Positions 53,342 through 63,734 of a stretch of 64,000 bases of DNA are shown one piece after another. The notes below the pieces were generated by a model. That model saw only the letters and a program-made list of their open reading frames with translations, was not told where the DNA came from and searched no databases. Numbering within the stretch: position 1 is the stretch's first letter; each line of letters opens with the position of its first letter. The stretch covers positions 1,984,001 to 2,048,000 of the forward strand of contig CP084614.1 in assembly GCA_025917655.1 (NCBI GenBank), read 5' to 3'. Source of the stretch: Chlorella sorokiniana (taxonomy: Eukaryota; Chlorophyta; Trebouxiophyceae; Chlorellales; Chlorellaceae). The translations under genes were made by a program, and so were the position numbers.

Positions 53342-56016
53342 TCAGGCCTTGCGCGTGTGGCCGTAGCTGGCCTGGGCGGCCAGCGGGGGCGACCCCTGCG
53401 TGCTGGGGGTGGGGGCGCAGCTCCGCCGCCCCCAGCCACCCACCGCCAGCTCGGGAGCGCCCGGCTGCTGCGAGGCGGCCAGGCGGCGGCCGACGTACAG
53501 CGGCGCGCCGCTCTGCATCGCCAGGGCCAGCGAATCTGCCGGGGAGGGTGGAGCCGTGGCAAGGTGGGCAGCAGGTTCAAGCGGGCGAGGAGGGGCCGCC
53601 CCGCAGGGCGGCGGGCTGTGCATGCAACAGACCGCAGCAAGCAAGGTAGCAAGACAGAAAGACAGTGTGGAAGGGTGCACGTAAAAGGGGGAGGGGCCAC
53701 GCTGGGCATGAGCAAGCGGGCTGGGAAGGGCGGGGCAGCACCGCACCCGCGGGCGTGCATCCAGGCTGCGCAGGTCGCCGCCGGGTACCGACAGCACCAC
53801 ACGAGCATACACAGTGGTGCCGACTGCAGGGGGGCAGAGCAGAGGCAGAACAGCTCAAAACTGCTAGGCAGCGGGTGAGCAGGAGCTGCCGGCAACGGCA
53901 GGCTGGGAGGGAGGGCCCCGGGGCTGTGAGCAGGGAAGTGCATTGGGCGCAGCGCCGCGCGGCAGGGTACAGACGAGGCACGCATGGGAGCAGCGCTGGG
54001 CGACCTGCCAGCAGGCGGGCCCGTGCATCAGCCCAGCCGCCGCCCCTGCTGCAGCCCCCGGCTGCGCCCACCCACCCAGCCGCGTGATGAGCACCCGCTC
54101 CACGGAGGCCCCAGCCGCCTGCAGGCTGCGCACCCACAGCGCCATGGTGGAGGGGCGGCGGAACTCGGGGCCTGCCAGGGGGAAGGGGGTGGGGTATGTG
54201 TGTGTGTGTGTGTGTGGGGGGCAATCAATGAGGCGCACAGCCTGAGCGCGCGCGGCAGCAGGGGGGGCGGGGGCGTGCGCTTTCATGAATGACGCGCACA
54301 GCCTCAGCAGGTCGCGGCAGCCAGCAAGCGAGAGGCGGGTGTGGCCGATACTCTCGCCCGCAGCGCACATGGCAAGCCCCTCCGCTCAATACCGGCGGCC
54401 CGCATGTGAGCAGGGCGCTGTCGTGTGCGCAGCACAAGCAACTGTTTGTTTGCTGGGAGGGGGCGCCGCGCGGCAGGGCCCCACCAGCTGTGTGGAAGAG
54501 CTGCGCCGCGTCGCTCATGCCCACCGCCACCGGCACCGGCAGCGCAAAGCCCTCGGCCGCCAGCAGCGCCACCCCGCCCAGGTGGTCCAGCCCGATCTCG
54601 GCAATCTGTGGTGATTTAGCAATGGGGAGGAGGGGCAGGGAGACAGGTGGCAGGGTTGCAGGCAGGGAGGGCTGAGAAAAGAGCGGGCTGGCAGAGCAGG
54701 CGGGCTGGTGGGCAGGCAGGAGCGGCATGCTTCCGCCCCAGGTGCACCGCTGCGTCCGCCCAGCCCACGCCTTCATACAGCCCTCCCAGCGCCTGCTGCA
54801 CAGCGCCCTCACCGTGGCAGGCACATACTCGGCCTCGCTGCCCCCACGCCGTCCCAGCCCTCAAACGTGGGCGCCGTGCCGGGATCGCCGGCAGGCGCGG
54901 GCCTGCAGCAGGCAGGCGGTTGTCAAGAACCCGAATCGAAGGCATGGTTGACCCTGCGCAGCAGCACCGCCTCCGCAGAGCAGAGCAGCGCCGTGCAGGC
55001 AGCCGGGTGCTGGTCGGCGGCGGGGAGCGGGCGCTGCCGGGCTGGCGGGCGGCGGGCGCAGGGTTTCAGCGGCGCTCACCCGACGGCCACCTCCGCCAGG
55101 GGTCCCACGCGCACCAGGCTGGCCCCCTGCCCAGCCACCACCTCCTGAAGCACCTCTCCCGTCCGCCCGTCCACCACGCGCCAGGGGTGGGAGGCAAACG
55201 TGTCCACGCTCCACCAGCCAGAGGGCGGGATGGCGGCGAAGAACTCCGCGTCTGCCAGGGGCCAAAGAGCGGGGTTACCCTGTTACATCCCCGTTTCAGG
55301 CGGCGTGTGCATGTGTGCAGGGGAACGGGGGAGGGGCGCAGGTGCGGCATGGGCGCATGCGCCAGCAAAACAGGGGGCCGCGCTCGGCCCCGCTGGGAGC
55401 CGCAGCCTCCTCCAGGCTTCCCTGTTCACCTCCGGTGTAGTTGACCCAGTACACCTGTCGAAGAGTGACCGGGGGTAGGAGGGATGTGGTGAGGAGGAGG
55501 GCAGGGGCTGCTGCTGTGCATGCCACTTCGCCACCCAGCGGCTCGGAGGAGGCCCCCAGGTGGCCCACCTTCACCAGCCGGTCAAACTCGTTGCGAAAAG
55601 TGATCAGGCAGGGTTCCTTCGAAGCCAGGCTTCGCAGCTACGGGCAGCAAGAGCAAGGAGGAGCGGCGCGTTGAGGGCTGGCGGCAAACGAGGAGCGAAC
55701 CAGAGGCGCCGGCGGGAAGGCGAGTACGGCGGGAAAACAGGGGCTGCGGCAGGTGCCCTGCAAAGCCCCCGTTGCTGCTTCAACAGATGTTCCTCACCTG
55801 CATGCCGGCCTGAGCTGCAGGGGTGTGCAGGCCAAGCAGCGCAGCACTCCCAGCCAGCCCTGCCAGTAGGGCCTGCCGCCGGCGCCAGGGAGCACCTTGG
55901 GCGAGCGAAGGAGGAGGACGCGCTGCTTCCGCACGCGGCTGCGCAGCTCTAGGAGATCTTGGCACCATTGAACGGCAGGCCGGGGCCTGAATTCGGAGCG
56001 TCTCGCGAGCGACCAT
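53342..56016 (-). CDS. VHL beta-domain / bifunctional nuclease (BFN) fusion, lumen-targeted
   Basis: Nine exons: 55798-56016, 55569-55637, 55430-55454 (25 bp), 55080-55251, 54748-54902, 54485-54605, 54076-54170, 53747-53823 and 53342-53535. The start chosen is MVARETLRIQAPACRS. A basic leader is followed by WRRRQALLAGLAGSAALLGL and AAQAG, a Tat-like thylakoid-lumen signal. Next is a VHL beta-like domain: CLITFRNEFDRLVKVYWVNY, then DAEFFAAIPPSGWWSVDTFA and SHPWRVVDGRTGEVL. After about 60 residues the BFN pattern (PF02577) follows: VALLAAEGFALPVPVAVGMS, EFRRPSTMALWVRSLQAAGA, SVERVLITRLVGTTVYARVV and DSLALAMQSGAPLYVGRRLA. Splice phases between the halves agree (G split 2+1 at 55080/54902), which favours one gene. 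One-base shifts near 54800 and 53750. BFN proteins cut RNA and DNA in some species; activity here is untested. Confidence 0.7.
54193..54218. repeat. GT microsatellite in an intron
   Basis: About ten GT dinucleotides followed by G residues, inside the intron between exons 54485-54605 and 54076-54170. Confidence 0.8.
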
Positions 56017-56577
56017 TTGAGTGAAGTCGGGAGTAGACAGCAAAGCTTGCGGAGGAGGGCAGCCAGCCCTGAGCGTTCCACTTGTATCCCCAAAACAATC
56101 AGGCATACTACCAGCCCGGGTTGCCTGAACGACCAGGCCGCTTTCCTCACAGGCGCCGCCGCCGCTAGGGCTGGCTACTGCAACAGCGGAGCGTCTAAAG
56201 CCTTCCTTACTACTATTTGGGCAACACAAGCAATAACATGACATGTATCCATAGCATGAACTGGAGTTACAGTTGCCGGCTTGGCGCGCCGCAATGCGGG
56301 CCAACGTCGGTCACCGCTCCAAGTTGTTGATTGCCACACACCGCGCACCTAGATTACAGGTTATCAAGTGAAGTCAATCATAGTTCTCTGAAGGCTTAGC
56401 TCACCAAACAACTGGCCCCACATGCTGCTTCTAGCTCGGGTTTGGGCTGGCGGTCGCGGTACGAGGTACATCATTCTCTCTGCAGAACGCATGCGACCGC
56501 TTTTCAGTAGCTGCACGGCAGAATTCCTTGGGTGAGTGTCCACAAACGCACCTGAGAATCCTCGCAAACCCGCAAAG
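56017..56577. promoter_or_regulatory. Divergent upstream region, VHL-BFN gene and SARNP-like gene
   Basis: A 561-bp gap between divergent start codons. The minus frame of the VHL-BFN gene is open further up but lacks a better-placed ATG. No motif recognised. Confidence 0.35.
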
Positions 56578-57742
56578 ATGACAGACCTTGGGGACCTGAA
56601 GAAATTGAAGGTTGCGGAGCTGCGGGACGAGCTGTCCAAACGTGGGCTCGACACTAAAGGAGTCAAGGACGACCTGGTCACTAGACTGGCCGCCGCGATG
56701 GAGGCGGAGGATGGCGGGTCTCTGCCTGCAGATGCGCCCTCCATAGAAGCGCCGGCAGCCCAGGCGTCAGCAGAGGAGGCAGCAGCAGCCCCCGCAGAGG
56801 TGCGAGACTGCAGATCGAGGGGCGCCTGGCATCTTGCCGCCGCCTTTTGCCTTTTGTGCGTGAGGCGGCATCCCTGCAACTGCAGAGAGAGCCCTTGAAT
56901 GCTTATTCCGTTGGTACACCCTGCAGGAGGTTGCTGCGGCTCCCGTCATAGAGGATGCCCCTGCCGCGACGCCCACAGCCGGCGCCGAGGCGCCCGCCGC
57001 GGCCGCCGCGCAAGCGGAGCAGGCGCAGCTCACCGAGGCAGAGAAGGCTCGGCTGCGCGCCGCGCGTTTCGGCCTGCCGGTTGGTGACGAGAAGAAAAAA
57101 AGGAGGGCGGCGGCGCCGCCGAGGCCATCGGCGGGCTGGGCCAGGTGGACATGAAGGAGGAGATCGACCGGCGCAAGAAGCGGGCGGAGCGCTTTGGCAT
57201 GCCCGTCCCGCTCATCAAAGAAGAGGTAAGTGCAGCAGGCTGGCGGGGCATGCGGGGGATGGTGCAACAAGTTTCTGCTGGAAAGCGGCGAGGCGAGCCC
57301 ATCCGCTGCTCCATGCGGCCCCAGCCGGGGCCCAGCTGCATGTGTGGCTTGCACTGAGCCAGCCTGGAGGCCTATTTCCGCCCATCTTGCTGCTCCTCTC
57401 TGCCCTGCTTGCTGCCGCAGGAGGACTTGAAGAAGAAGCAGCGCGCTGAGCGGTTTGGCCTGCCGGTGCCGGTCAGCAAGGAGGAGTTTGAGGCCAAGAG
57501 GAAGGCGCGGGCTGATCGTTTTGGCAGCGGTGCCGCCGCGGAGGCGATGAAGTCGGGCATGACTGAGGAGCACAAGAAGAAGCTGGAGGAGCGCGCAAAG
57601 CGGTGAGCGGGCGGCAGCGCCGCAAACAGGCGGCGGAGGGCGCCTCCTGCTAGCTCGCTGCACGGTGATCGGCTGATGGGGGCTGATGTGCGGCCGCGTG
57701 CTCCCATGTTGTTGCTGCAGGTTTGGAGCGATCGCCAAGTGA
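56578..57742 (+). CDS. SAP-domain protein, SARNP/THO1/MOS11-like
   Basis: Exons 56578-56799, 56927-57225, 57421-57602 and 57721-57742. The N-terminal SAP domain reads [20 protein letters not shown] and [18 protein letters not shown], a helix-loop-helix that binds DNA or RNA. After an Ala/Glu-rich linker come three copies of the family repeat: [29 protein letters not shown] and [19 protein letters not shown]. This repeat binds the DEAD-box helicase UAP56/Sub2 in the mRNA-export TREX complex. The gene ends RFGAIAK. In exon 2, the A run at 57093-57099 needs one more A to read [11 protein letters not shown]. The product is about 240 residues, normal for the family. A TGTAA lies 141 bases after the stop. 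Confidence 0.85.
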
Positions 57743-57833
57743 GCGTTTTGCACACGGCAAAGCCGCTGTGCCAGCCGCAACCGAACCATCCTGCACACCG
57801 TGTTCTGCCTGTGCTGTACTGGGCACTGCTCTG

Positions 57834-57838
57834 TTACA
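57834..57838 (-). other. TGTAA poly(A) signal of katanin p80 gene
   Basis: TTACA on the plus strand, about 126 bases past the katanin stop on the minus strand. Confidence 0.5.
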
Positions 57839-57882
57839 CACTCTCACACTCTACACACTGACAACACCAGCCCACATCCATA

Positions 57883-57887
57883 TGTAA
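57883..57887 (+). other. TGTAA poly(A) signal of the SARNP-like gene
   Basis: TGTAA 141 bases after the stop codon. It lies beyond the minus-strand signal at 57834, so the two transcripts would overlap at their 3' ends. Confidence 0.55.
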
Positions 57888-57963
57888 CACACTGACTGTC
57901 AAAGCTGGTTGGGTGCTTGGGGTGTGCCTGCCCATCTCCTGCCCACGGCATGTTTGCCGCGCC

Positions 57964-60720
57964 TCACAGCGCCCTGACTCGCGCCAGCATCTGGTGCGCG
58001 CGGCCGCCGCCCAGCGATGAGCCCAGTCGCTCGAGCGGCGGCGCCAGCTGGCGCAGCCCATCGCGGAGCTGCCGCCCCTTGAGCTGCCGCCGCTCCAACT
58101 CGAGGTCCACCTTGCCGTGGCTCGGCGCGCTGCTGGAGGGCACATGCGGCGGCAGGCGCAGCGGGCTGTTGACAGCACCACCGCATGGGCAAGGCCAGCA
58201 GGCACCCTGGCGGCGGCAGCAGCCGCGTGTATCGATGGCACTGTTCCGCCCCACCTCAGCACATCCGCCACGTAGGGCCCCCAGCGCTCCAGGATGGCGT
58301 GCAGCAGCTGCAGCGCTGCGCCCGCGTGCAGCGGCTCGCGCGAGGCCAGCAGGGCGCCCAGCAGCGGCGCCAGGGCGGTGCAGACCTCCAGGCTGAAGCG
58401 GTCGCGCTGCCGCTGCAACGCCCGCACTCGATGACCTTGGCAGCCACGCCGAGGTCTGCGCCGGCACGCAGGCAGCAGGCATGCAGGCAGGGAGGGTGCT
58501 GAGGGGCGGCTGGCATGCAAGCCCAACCCACCGTTACTGTTGGTCAGCATTCTCACTGCCTCCAGCAGAGCGCCGCGCTGCACGGCGCCCTGCACCCTGC
58601 GCCAGAGGCTGCGCTTCACCTCCAGTGCCCTGAGCTGCTGCCCGGAGCGCTGCTGCGCAGCGTGCAGGAAGCCGCGGTGGGTGGCCACAGCCAGCATGCT
58701 GGGCTGGCAAGCAGCAGCTGTCTCCTGCTTGGCAGCTGAAGTGGCGGCCAGGCTGCCGCCGTCTGGGCCGTTCTCCTGCGCAGACCGCCTGTGGCCCTGG
58801 CGAATCAGCTTGCCATCGCTGTCGGGGTGGATGTTCTTTTGAGCACTGGCACAGCCTTCTGACGAAGCCGCTCCTGCTGACCCTGCGCTGCTGCCCAGCG
58901 GCGGGGCGGTGAAGGGAGCATGCCTCGCCTGCTGCCTTGAGAGTGCCGCAGGAGGAGCAGCAGGCGCTTCAGAACCTGCCAATCTTGCTGGCTCCTCTGA
59001 GGCGGGACCTTGCAGCCCCACACCAACAGAGGCGGCAGCCGAGCGGTGGGCGGGAATGTTGGGCTCTGCGCTGTCAGCAAGCGAGGCGGCAGGCCATCCC
59101 ACGAAGTTCTCCGCAAAGCCCAGCTTGCGTGTGAATGAGGCCGCCAGCCCATTGACTTCAACGCCTGCAGGACAAGGGCAATGCAGCGATGCCATCCTCA
59201 CCGGGCTCCCTCTCTAACGCCCTCAGAGCATGGTAGCCTGAGACACAGGGTTCACACGCGGCACACCTGGCTTGACATCCACCCCTGCTGTCGTGGAGAA
59301 GATCTCAGCGCCTGGGCTGGCAGTGCCCTGTGACGGGACAACGGCATGGGTGCGTGCAAAGGGGCGCATGCCTGTGAGGTCCACGCAACTGAGGGTCACA
59401 CCCTGCTTGGACAAGCTGGCGCCGACGCATTTGCCGTCGGTGCACCGGACTGAAGAGACCTGCAGGTTGGGGGCATTGGGGGTGGGGGACGGGGGGTGGG
59501 GGTGTGGGGGGGGGCAAAGCATTGTCGGGCAAAGCTTCCGAGAGCTCGCTGACACAACGCCCCCAACCCTGGCGACCACTTCCGTCAGCACCCACAGCAG
59601 CCAGCTCTGGCTGCCAGCAGCGCCCGACCCTTCCCACCTCGCCCCACTGCACAGCGGCGGTGTCGTGGTGCTGCAGGGGGTCCAGAGTGAAGGTGCGCAG
59701 GGCGTCGGGGAAGGCCGCCAGCAGGGCGCGGCCGCCGCTGGCAAAAGCGACGGCGAGTGCCTCGCGGCACCCCTGCGGGCCGTGCACGCCGATGCAGGCG
59801 CCCGGCTGGCGGTCCATGTCCCAAACCCTGACGGTGCGGTCCGAGGAGCAGGTCACAAACAGGCGCTCCTCGGGATGGCAGGCGATGCTTGTGACGGCGG
59901 CGGCGTGCTGCCTGGACAGGTCGTGCAGCAGGCGGCCGGCCGTGCCGCCCGCCACCTGCCACACGCGCAGCCCGCCGGCTTCGTCGCCGCTGATCAGCAT
60001 GTCGCCGTCGGGGGTGAACTGCAGGCAGCGGATGGGTGCTGCATGTCCCTGCAGCGTCTGCAGCGGCTGCACGGCGCGGCTGCCGCTGCGAGGGCCGTCT
60101 GCAGGAAGGGCCCACAGCTTGATGCTTGCGTCGGCAGAGCCGGTCGCCAGCAGGGCCAGCGGTCCCATGCAGGCCAGCGCCGTGACGTCAGCACGGTGTG
60201 CCGCCATGGAGGCCACCACTGCAGCAAGTGAATGGCGGCAGGGCTGTTGTGTGACCGGGCAGGCAGCTGCTTGCAGGAACCTTGACCGTCACGTGACTAG
60301 TGCACCTGCGCCACTGTCTGGGTCCCAGGCTCGCACGCTGCCGTCCCGGTAGCCGGCAACCACACATTCTGCGCCTGCCATCTCTGACCAAGCCACGCAT
60401 GTTACAGGTGATGGGGCCTTTGTAGGATCTGTCAGGGTCTGCAGCACACGGACAAGAACGATGGAGGCAGGGTCGTGGCGCTGCAGAAGGCGCCGACAGT
60501 TGCTGCCAGACCTGGCAAGACTCGATTGGGGAGCAAGGCGGCTCACTTTGACCACGTCTCCGGTGCTTGTCGCGAAGATGCAAACCTGGCCGCCCTGGGC
60601 TCCCGCAAGCAAGAACACGGCGCCCGAATGCAGGTCTGCACACGACAGGCTACCGGCGCGCTCCATCCGCAACAAAACGGGTCCTGCGGCGCGAGATGCC
60701 GACTCAGAATAAAACGGCAT
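57964..60720 (-). CDS. KATNB1: Katanin p80 WD40 subunit
   Basis: Exons 60547-60720, 60306-60438, 59638-60218, 59267-59459, 58532-59164, 58255-58455 and 57964-58165. The N-terminal half is a WD40 propeller, with blades such as CVVAGYRDGSVRAWDPDSGA, ATGSADASIKLWALP, ISGDEAGGLRVWQVAGG and VTCSSDRTVRVWDMDRQP. It continues LRTFTLDPLQHHDTAAVQWG and a strand VDLTGMRPF, matching the end of the katanin propeller. The C-terminal half has a disordered linker, then the con80 domain: EVKRSLWRRVQGAVQRGALL, RFSLEVCTALAPLLGALLAS and LLHAILERWGPYVADVL. Con80 binds the p60 AAA ATPase, which severs microtubules; p80 targets it to spindle poles and basal bodies. One G is missing near 58432. The start MPFYSESASRAAGPVLL fits, though the first blade is divergent from animal p80. 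Confidence 0.82.
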
Positions 60721-60926
60721 TCGCCCTGGACAAGGTGCGACAGGTCAATGCCGCACACTGAGCACGCGCAGCTTGGGAGCCTTTACGGCGAGGCAAAGTG
60801 ATTCAATGTCAGATACGCCCGCTTAGTAAGGTGAAAGCCTTGCTGCCGTGCCCGATGGGCGCCAGCGCAGGTCAGCGCGGCGGCTCTGCGTCTATTCGCC
60901 TCTGCAAGCCTGCCATCAAGTATGTT

Positions 60927-60931
60927 TTACA
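60927..60931 (-). other. TGTAA poly(A) signal directly after a stop codon
   Basis: On the minus strand TGTAA starts one base after the TGA stop of the coiled-coil gene, which implies a very short 3' UTR. Confidence 0.4.
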
Positions 60932-60932
60932 A

Positions 60933-61698
60933 TCAGCCTTGATGTGTTGCTGTCGACGAATTGTCTTCATGATGCTTAAGGCTGCTAACTGGCTGCTGCA
61001 GCGAGCTGCGTTCTGCTTTGAGCGCTCCGAGCCAGCCACCCGCACTGGTTGAGAGCACAGCTCTGCTGCGGTCGTCCAAGCCTGCCACCCTCTCTTCAAG
61101 CCCCTGCAAGCGCGTGGCTAACCTGCAAGTTTTGGACAAGAAGAAACAATCAGGATTCAAGCTGTAGATGCGCCAAGGGCATTGTGAACTTTGACAAACG
61201 TTCCCGTCCAACCGCATCTCCGACCTCAGCTCACCCTTCTAATTGTTGCAGCATGGCCGCATCGCTAGCTGGTGCGCCGTTGCTTGTTGCTGTCTCAACC
61301 GCGCTCAGAGTGGCGCTGGCTGAGACAGCCGCAGCAGCACCACTGTGCTCAGCTGCTGCGGCTCTTTCCCTGGCTTGCTCCAGCGTCCCAAGCTGCTGCC
61401 GCAGCTGATCCAGACGTGCTCGTGCCTCTGGATCCTGTGATCCCTGAGCTGCCTCCAGCTACACAATGGCGCTTGGTGCAACTGTGAATTGATCTCACAA
61501 GCAGAAGGATACGTGCCACTGATGACGCATACCACTGACGACGCATACCGTCGGCATGCTGTCAGCAGTGAGCGTTTACCAAACTGAGCCTCCATACAAG
61601 CTCAATTTCACGACTGAGGGGATAAACCCGCATAAATCAGCGGATCTCACCTGTTGTAGCAGCCCCTGGAGGGCCTCCAGCATCTGCGCTCCGCTCAT
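60933..61698 (-). CDS. Small coiled-coil protein, unknown function
   Basis: Three exons: 61651-61698, 61235-61458 and 60933-61122, with matching splice phases and no frame break. The product is about 153 residues, starting MSGAQMLEALQGLLQQLEAA. Heptad-like stretches include ARARLDQLRQQLGTLEQARE and AMLQQLEGLATRLQGLEERV. It ends in a Ser/Thr-rich tail. No catalytic or known interaction motif was seen. Small proteins of this shape often belong to larger scaffold complexes, but I do not recognise the family. Its start lies 364 bp from the TMEM65 start on the other strand. Confidence 0.6.
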
Positions 61699-62062
61699 GG
61701 TGGGCTCTTGCGACGTCTGCCGTGGCTGAAAGCCGACTGCTGATCGCCGAATTATTGTAAACCAAAATAAAGCGGGGAGACGACAGGGCTGCGAGGCTTC
61801 CCTGGAATCCACCCTGCTTGAGCTGGCGGGGACTGGCGCGTAAACAATGCGAGCCCGTTGATGTTGCGATCGCTTCAGTAAAGCTGTTCTGATTGGACAA
61901 CGGCTTGTTGCTGCCCGCTGTCCTCAGGTGCCTCAAAAGTTGGGGTTCTTGTCGCTCTTGCTTCCGGAGTCTATCCATTGCTGCCTTGGTGTCTGTGCCA
62001 CATCGCACGAGTGATCAGCGACAGTAGCGACAGAAGCCCCCGCGGTTACCACCCGCCAGCGA
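61699..62062. promoter_or_regulatory. Divergent upstream region, coiled-coil gene and TMEM65
   Basis: A 364-bp gap between divergent starts. No recognised element. Confidence 0.35.
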
Positions 62063-63734
62063 ATGCTGCTCAGGACGCGTCGGCCGGGCCTTCCTGCTAG
62101 ATTTCAGGAGGCATGGGCGCGCGTGAAATCTGCGAGCAGACCAATCGGTGCAGTAGAGGATGGCACTGCTGCCGCCGCCGCCAGCGGTCACGCCAGTGGC
62201 CACGCCCACGGCAGCCGCTCCCTGGCCAAGTCGGACTCCCGGAGCGCGTCGCCAGGGTGCTGGCACACAGTTTCCACAGGTGGGCAGCTGCGCGGGCAAA
62301 GAGCACGACCCCTCCGCAACAAGTAGCAGGCGGTTGCCAACCTCAGGTTGCGCCACGCATGCATTGCAGGGCCCCCAGGGACACTGCAGCCGCGCTGCTG
62401 CGGGAGCTGAACGAGCTGGACCGCATCCAGCTGGTGCTGGCGTTGAAGGGGACGCTGCGGGACCGGTACCAGGAGCTGACGGAGACGCAGTACGTGGAGG
62501 ACATCAGCAAGCAGATCTCGCTCAGCGGCAACCAGCAGCACCGCAAGCTGACCAGGTGGGGCAGGCAGGCCGCTACAGGCTGCTGGGTTGGCTGTTGGTT
62601 GTCGGGAGATGCCGTGGTGCAGCCGCTGACTCCCGCTGTGCGAGCCCCGTGCCGCAGGCAGCAGATCCAGGACGCCGTGCGCTTCCAGCGCCAGCTGGGC
62701 AGGCAGGGCGGCGTGGAGCAGCCGGCCAGCAGGCGCCAGCTGCTCGCCGTTGGCGTGGCCTCTGGCCTGCCCTTCATCGCCTTTGGCTTCCTGGACAATG
62801 GCATCATGGTGAGGCGGCCGCCGCCCGCCGCTCCCTGCGGCGCAAACCTCGTGGGATCGCCGCCTTGCCCGCTTCAGGGCAGAGGCTTCCTGAAGCACAA
62901 TGGACACCGCAGTGCATGTTTGGACGTTCCTGCGCCGTCCATGTGTGCAGTTGGTGGCGGGGAGCAGATTGACGCCGTGTTTGGCGCCAAGCTGGGCCTG
63001 ACCATGATGGCCAGCGCCGGTCTGGGCAACATGGTGGCCGACGTGGTGGGCGTCAGCGCCACGCATTCGGTGCAGGAAGCCATCAAGCGCCTCAACTTAG
63101 GCCGGCCGCCGCGGCTGAGGTGCGGCTGGCGGAGTGGGTCGGGTGCCCGTTGCGCGCACGATCCACTGTGCTGCTGCCCAGCCCTCCACCCGTCCCCAGC
63201 AGCGTGCATGCTCGCCATTGTTTGAGCCCCAGCTGCTCAACCTTGGCTCCCTGCACGGCCCTCCCTTTGCAGCCTCCTGCAGCAGCAGCAGCCGGCCGTG
63301 AAGGCTGCCACCGTGATTGGCGCAGCGCTTGGCGTGGCAGTGGGCTGCTTGCTGGGCATGAGCCCGCTTTTGTTCATGGAGCCAGGTGCGCCTCCCGCTG
63401 CTGGTGCCGCCTGCAGCTGCTGCATGGGATCCCACAGGCAGAGGCCCAGTTTGTTTGTGCTGAAGCCAAGGTGCAGCCACCCGGCCTGCTTGGCTGCCTG
63501 CGAGCAACGGCTCCGCCCTGGCTGGCTCTCCCCTTTGCAGGCTTCTTTGTGAGCGGCGCACAGGCAGCAGCAGACGCGGCAGCAGCGCTGGGGGTGCGGG
63601 GGAAGCGACAGACGCGGCAGCAGCTGCGTTGGGGGTCACCACAGTCGGCGTCCCCGCAGCAGCAGCAGATCAGGCTGGCGGGGAGCCGCTGCCAGCTGGC
63701 GAAACAGCGGCTGCAGCAGCTGCAGCGACCGTGA
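62063..63734 (+). CDS. TMEM65: TMEM65-like mitochondrial membrane protein
   Basis: Exons 62063-62256, 62370-62555, 62658-62808, 62951-63119, 63273-63385 and 63541 onward. The start MLLRTRRPGLPARFQEAWAR is an amphipathic, Arg-rich presequence. The core follows human TMEM65: RRQLLAVGVASGLPFIAFGF then LDNGIM, AGEQIDAVFGAKLGLTMMAS, AGLGNMVADVVGVSATHSVQ and VIGAALGVAVGCLLGMSPLL. TMEM65 is a three-helix protein of the mitochondrial inner membrane linked to sodium/calcium exchange in animals. The second membrane block needs one more G in the run near 62960 (AGEQID versus GSRLT). The C-terminus is unsure: one frame stops at 63734, while another stays open and Ala-rich to about 63830 and beyond, which may be the real tail after a shift near 63600. 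Confidence 0.8.

Noticed and set aside
53864-54400. Extra coding exon in the BFN gene near 54300-54370
   Set aside because: The frame looks open, but direct splicing from 54485 to 54170 restores the BFN pattern (AAQLFHTAGPEFRRPST) with matching phase, so this stretch is intron.
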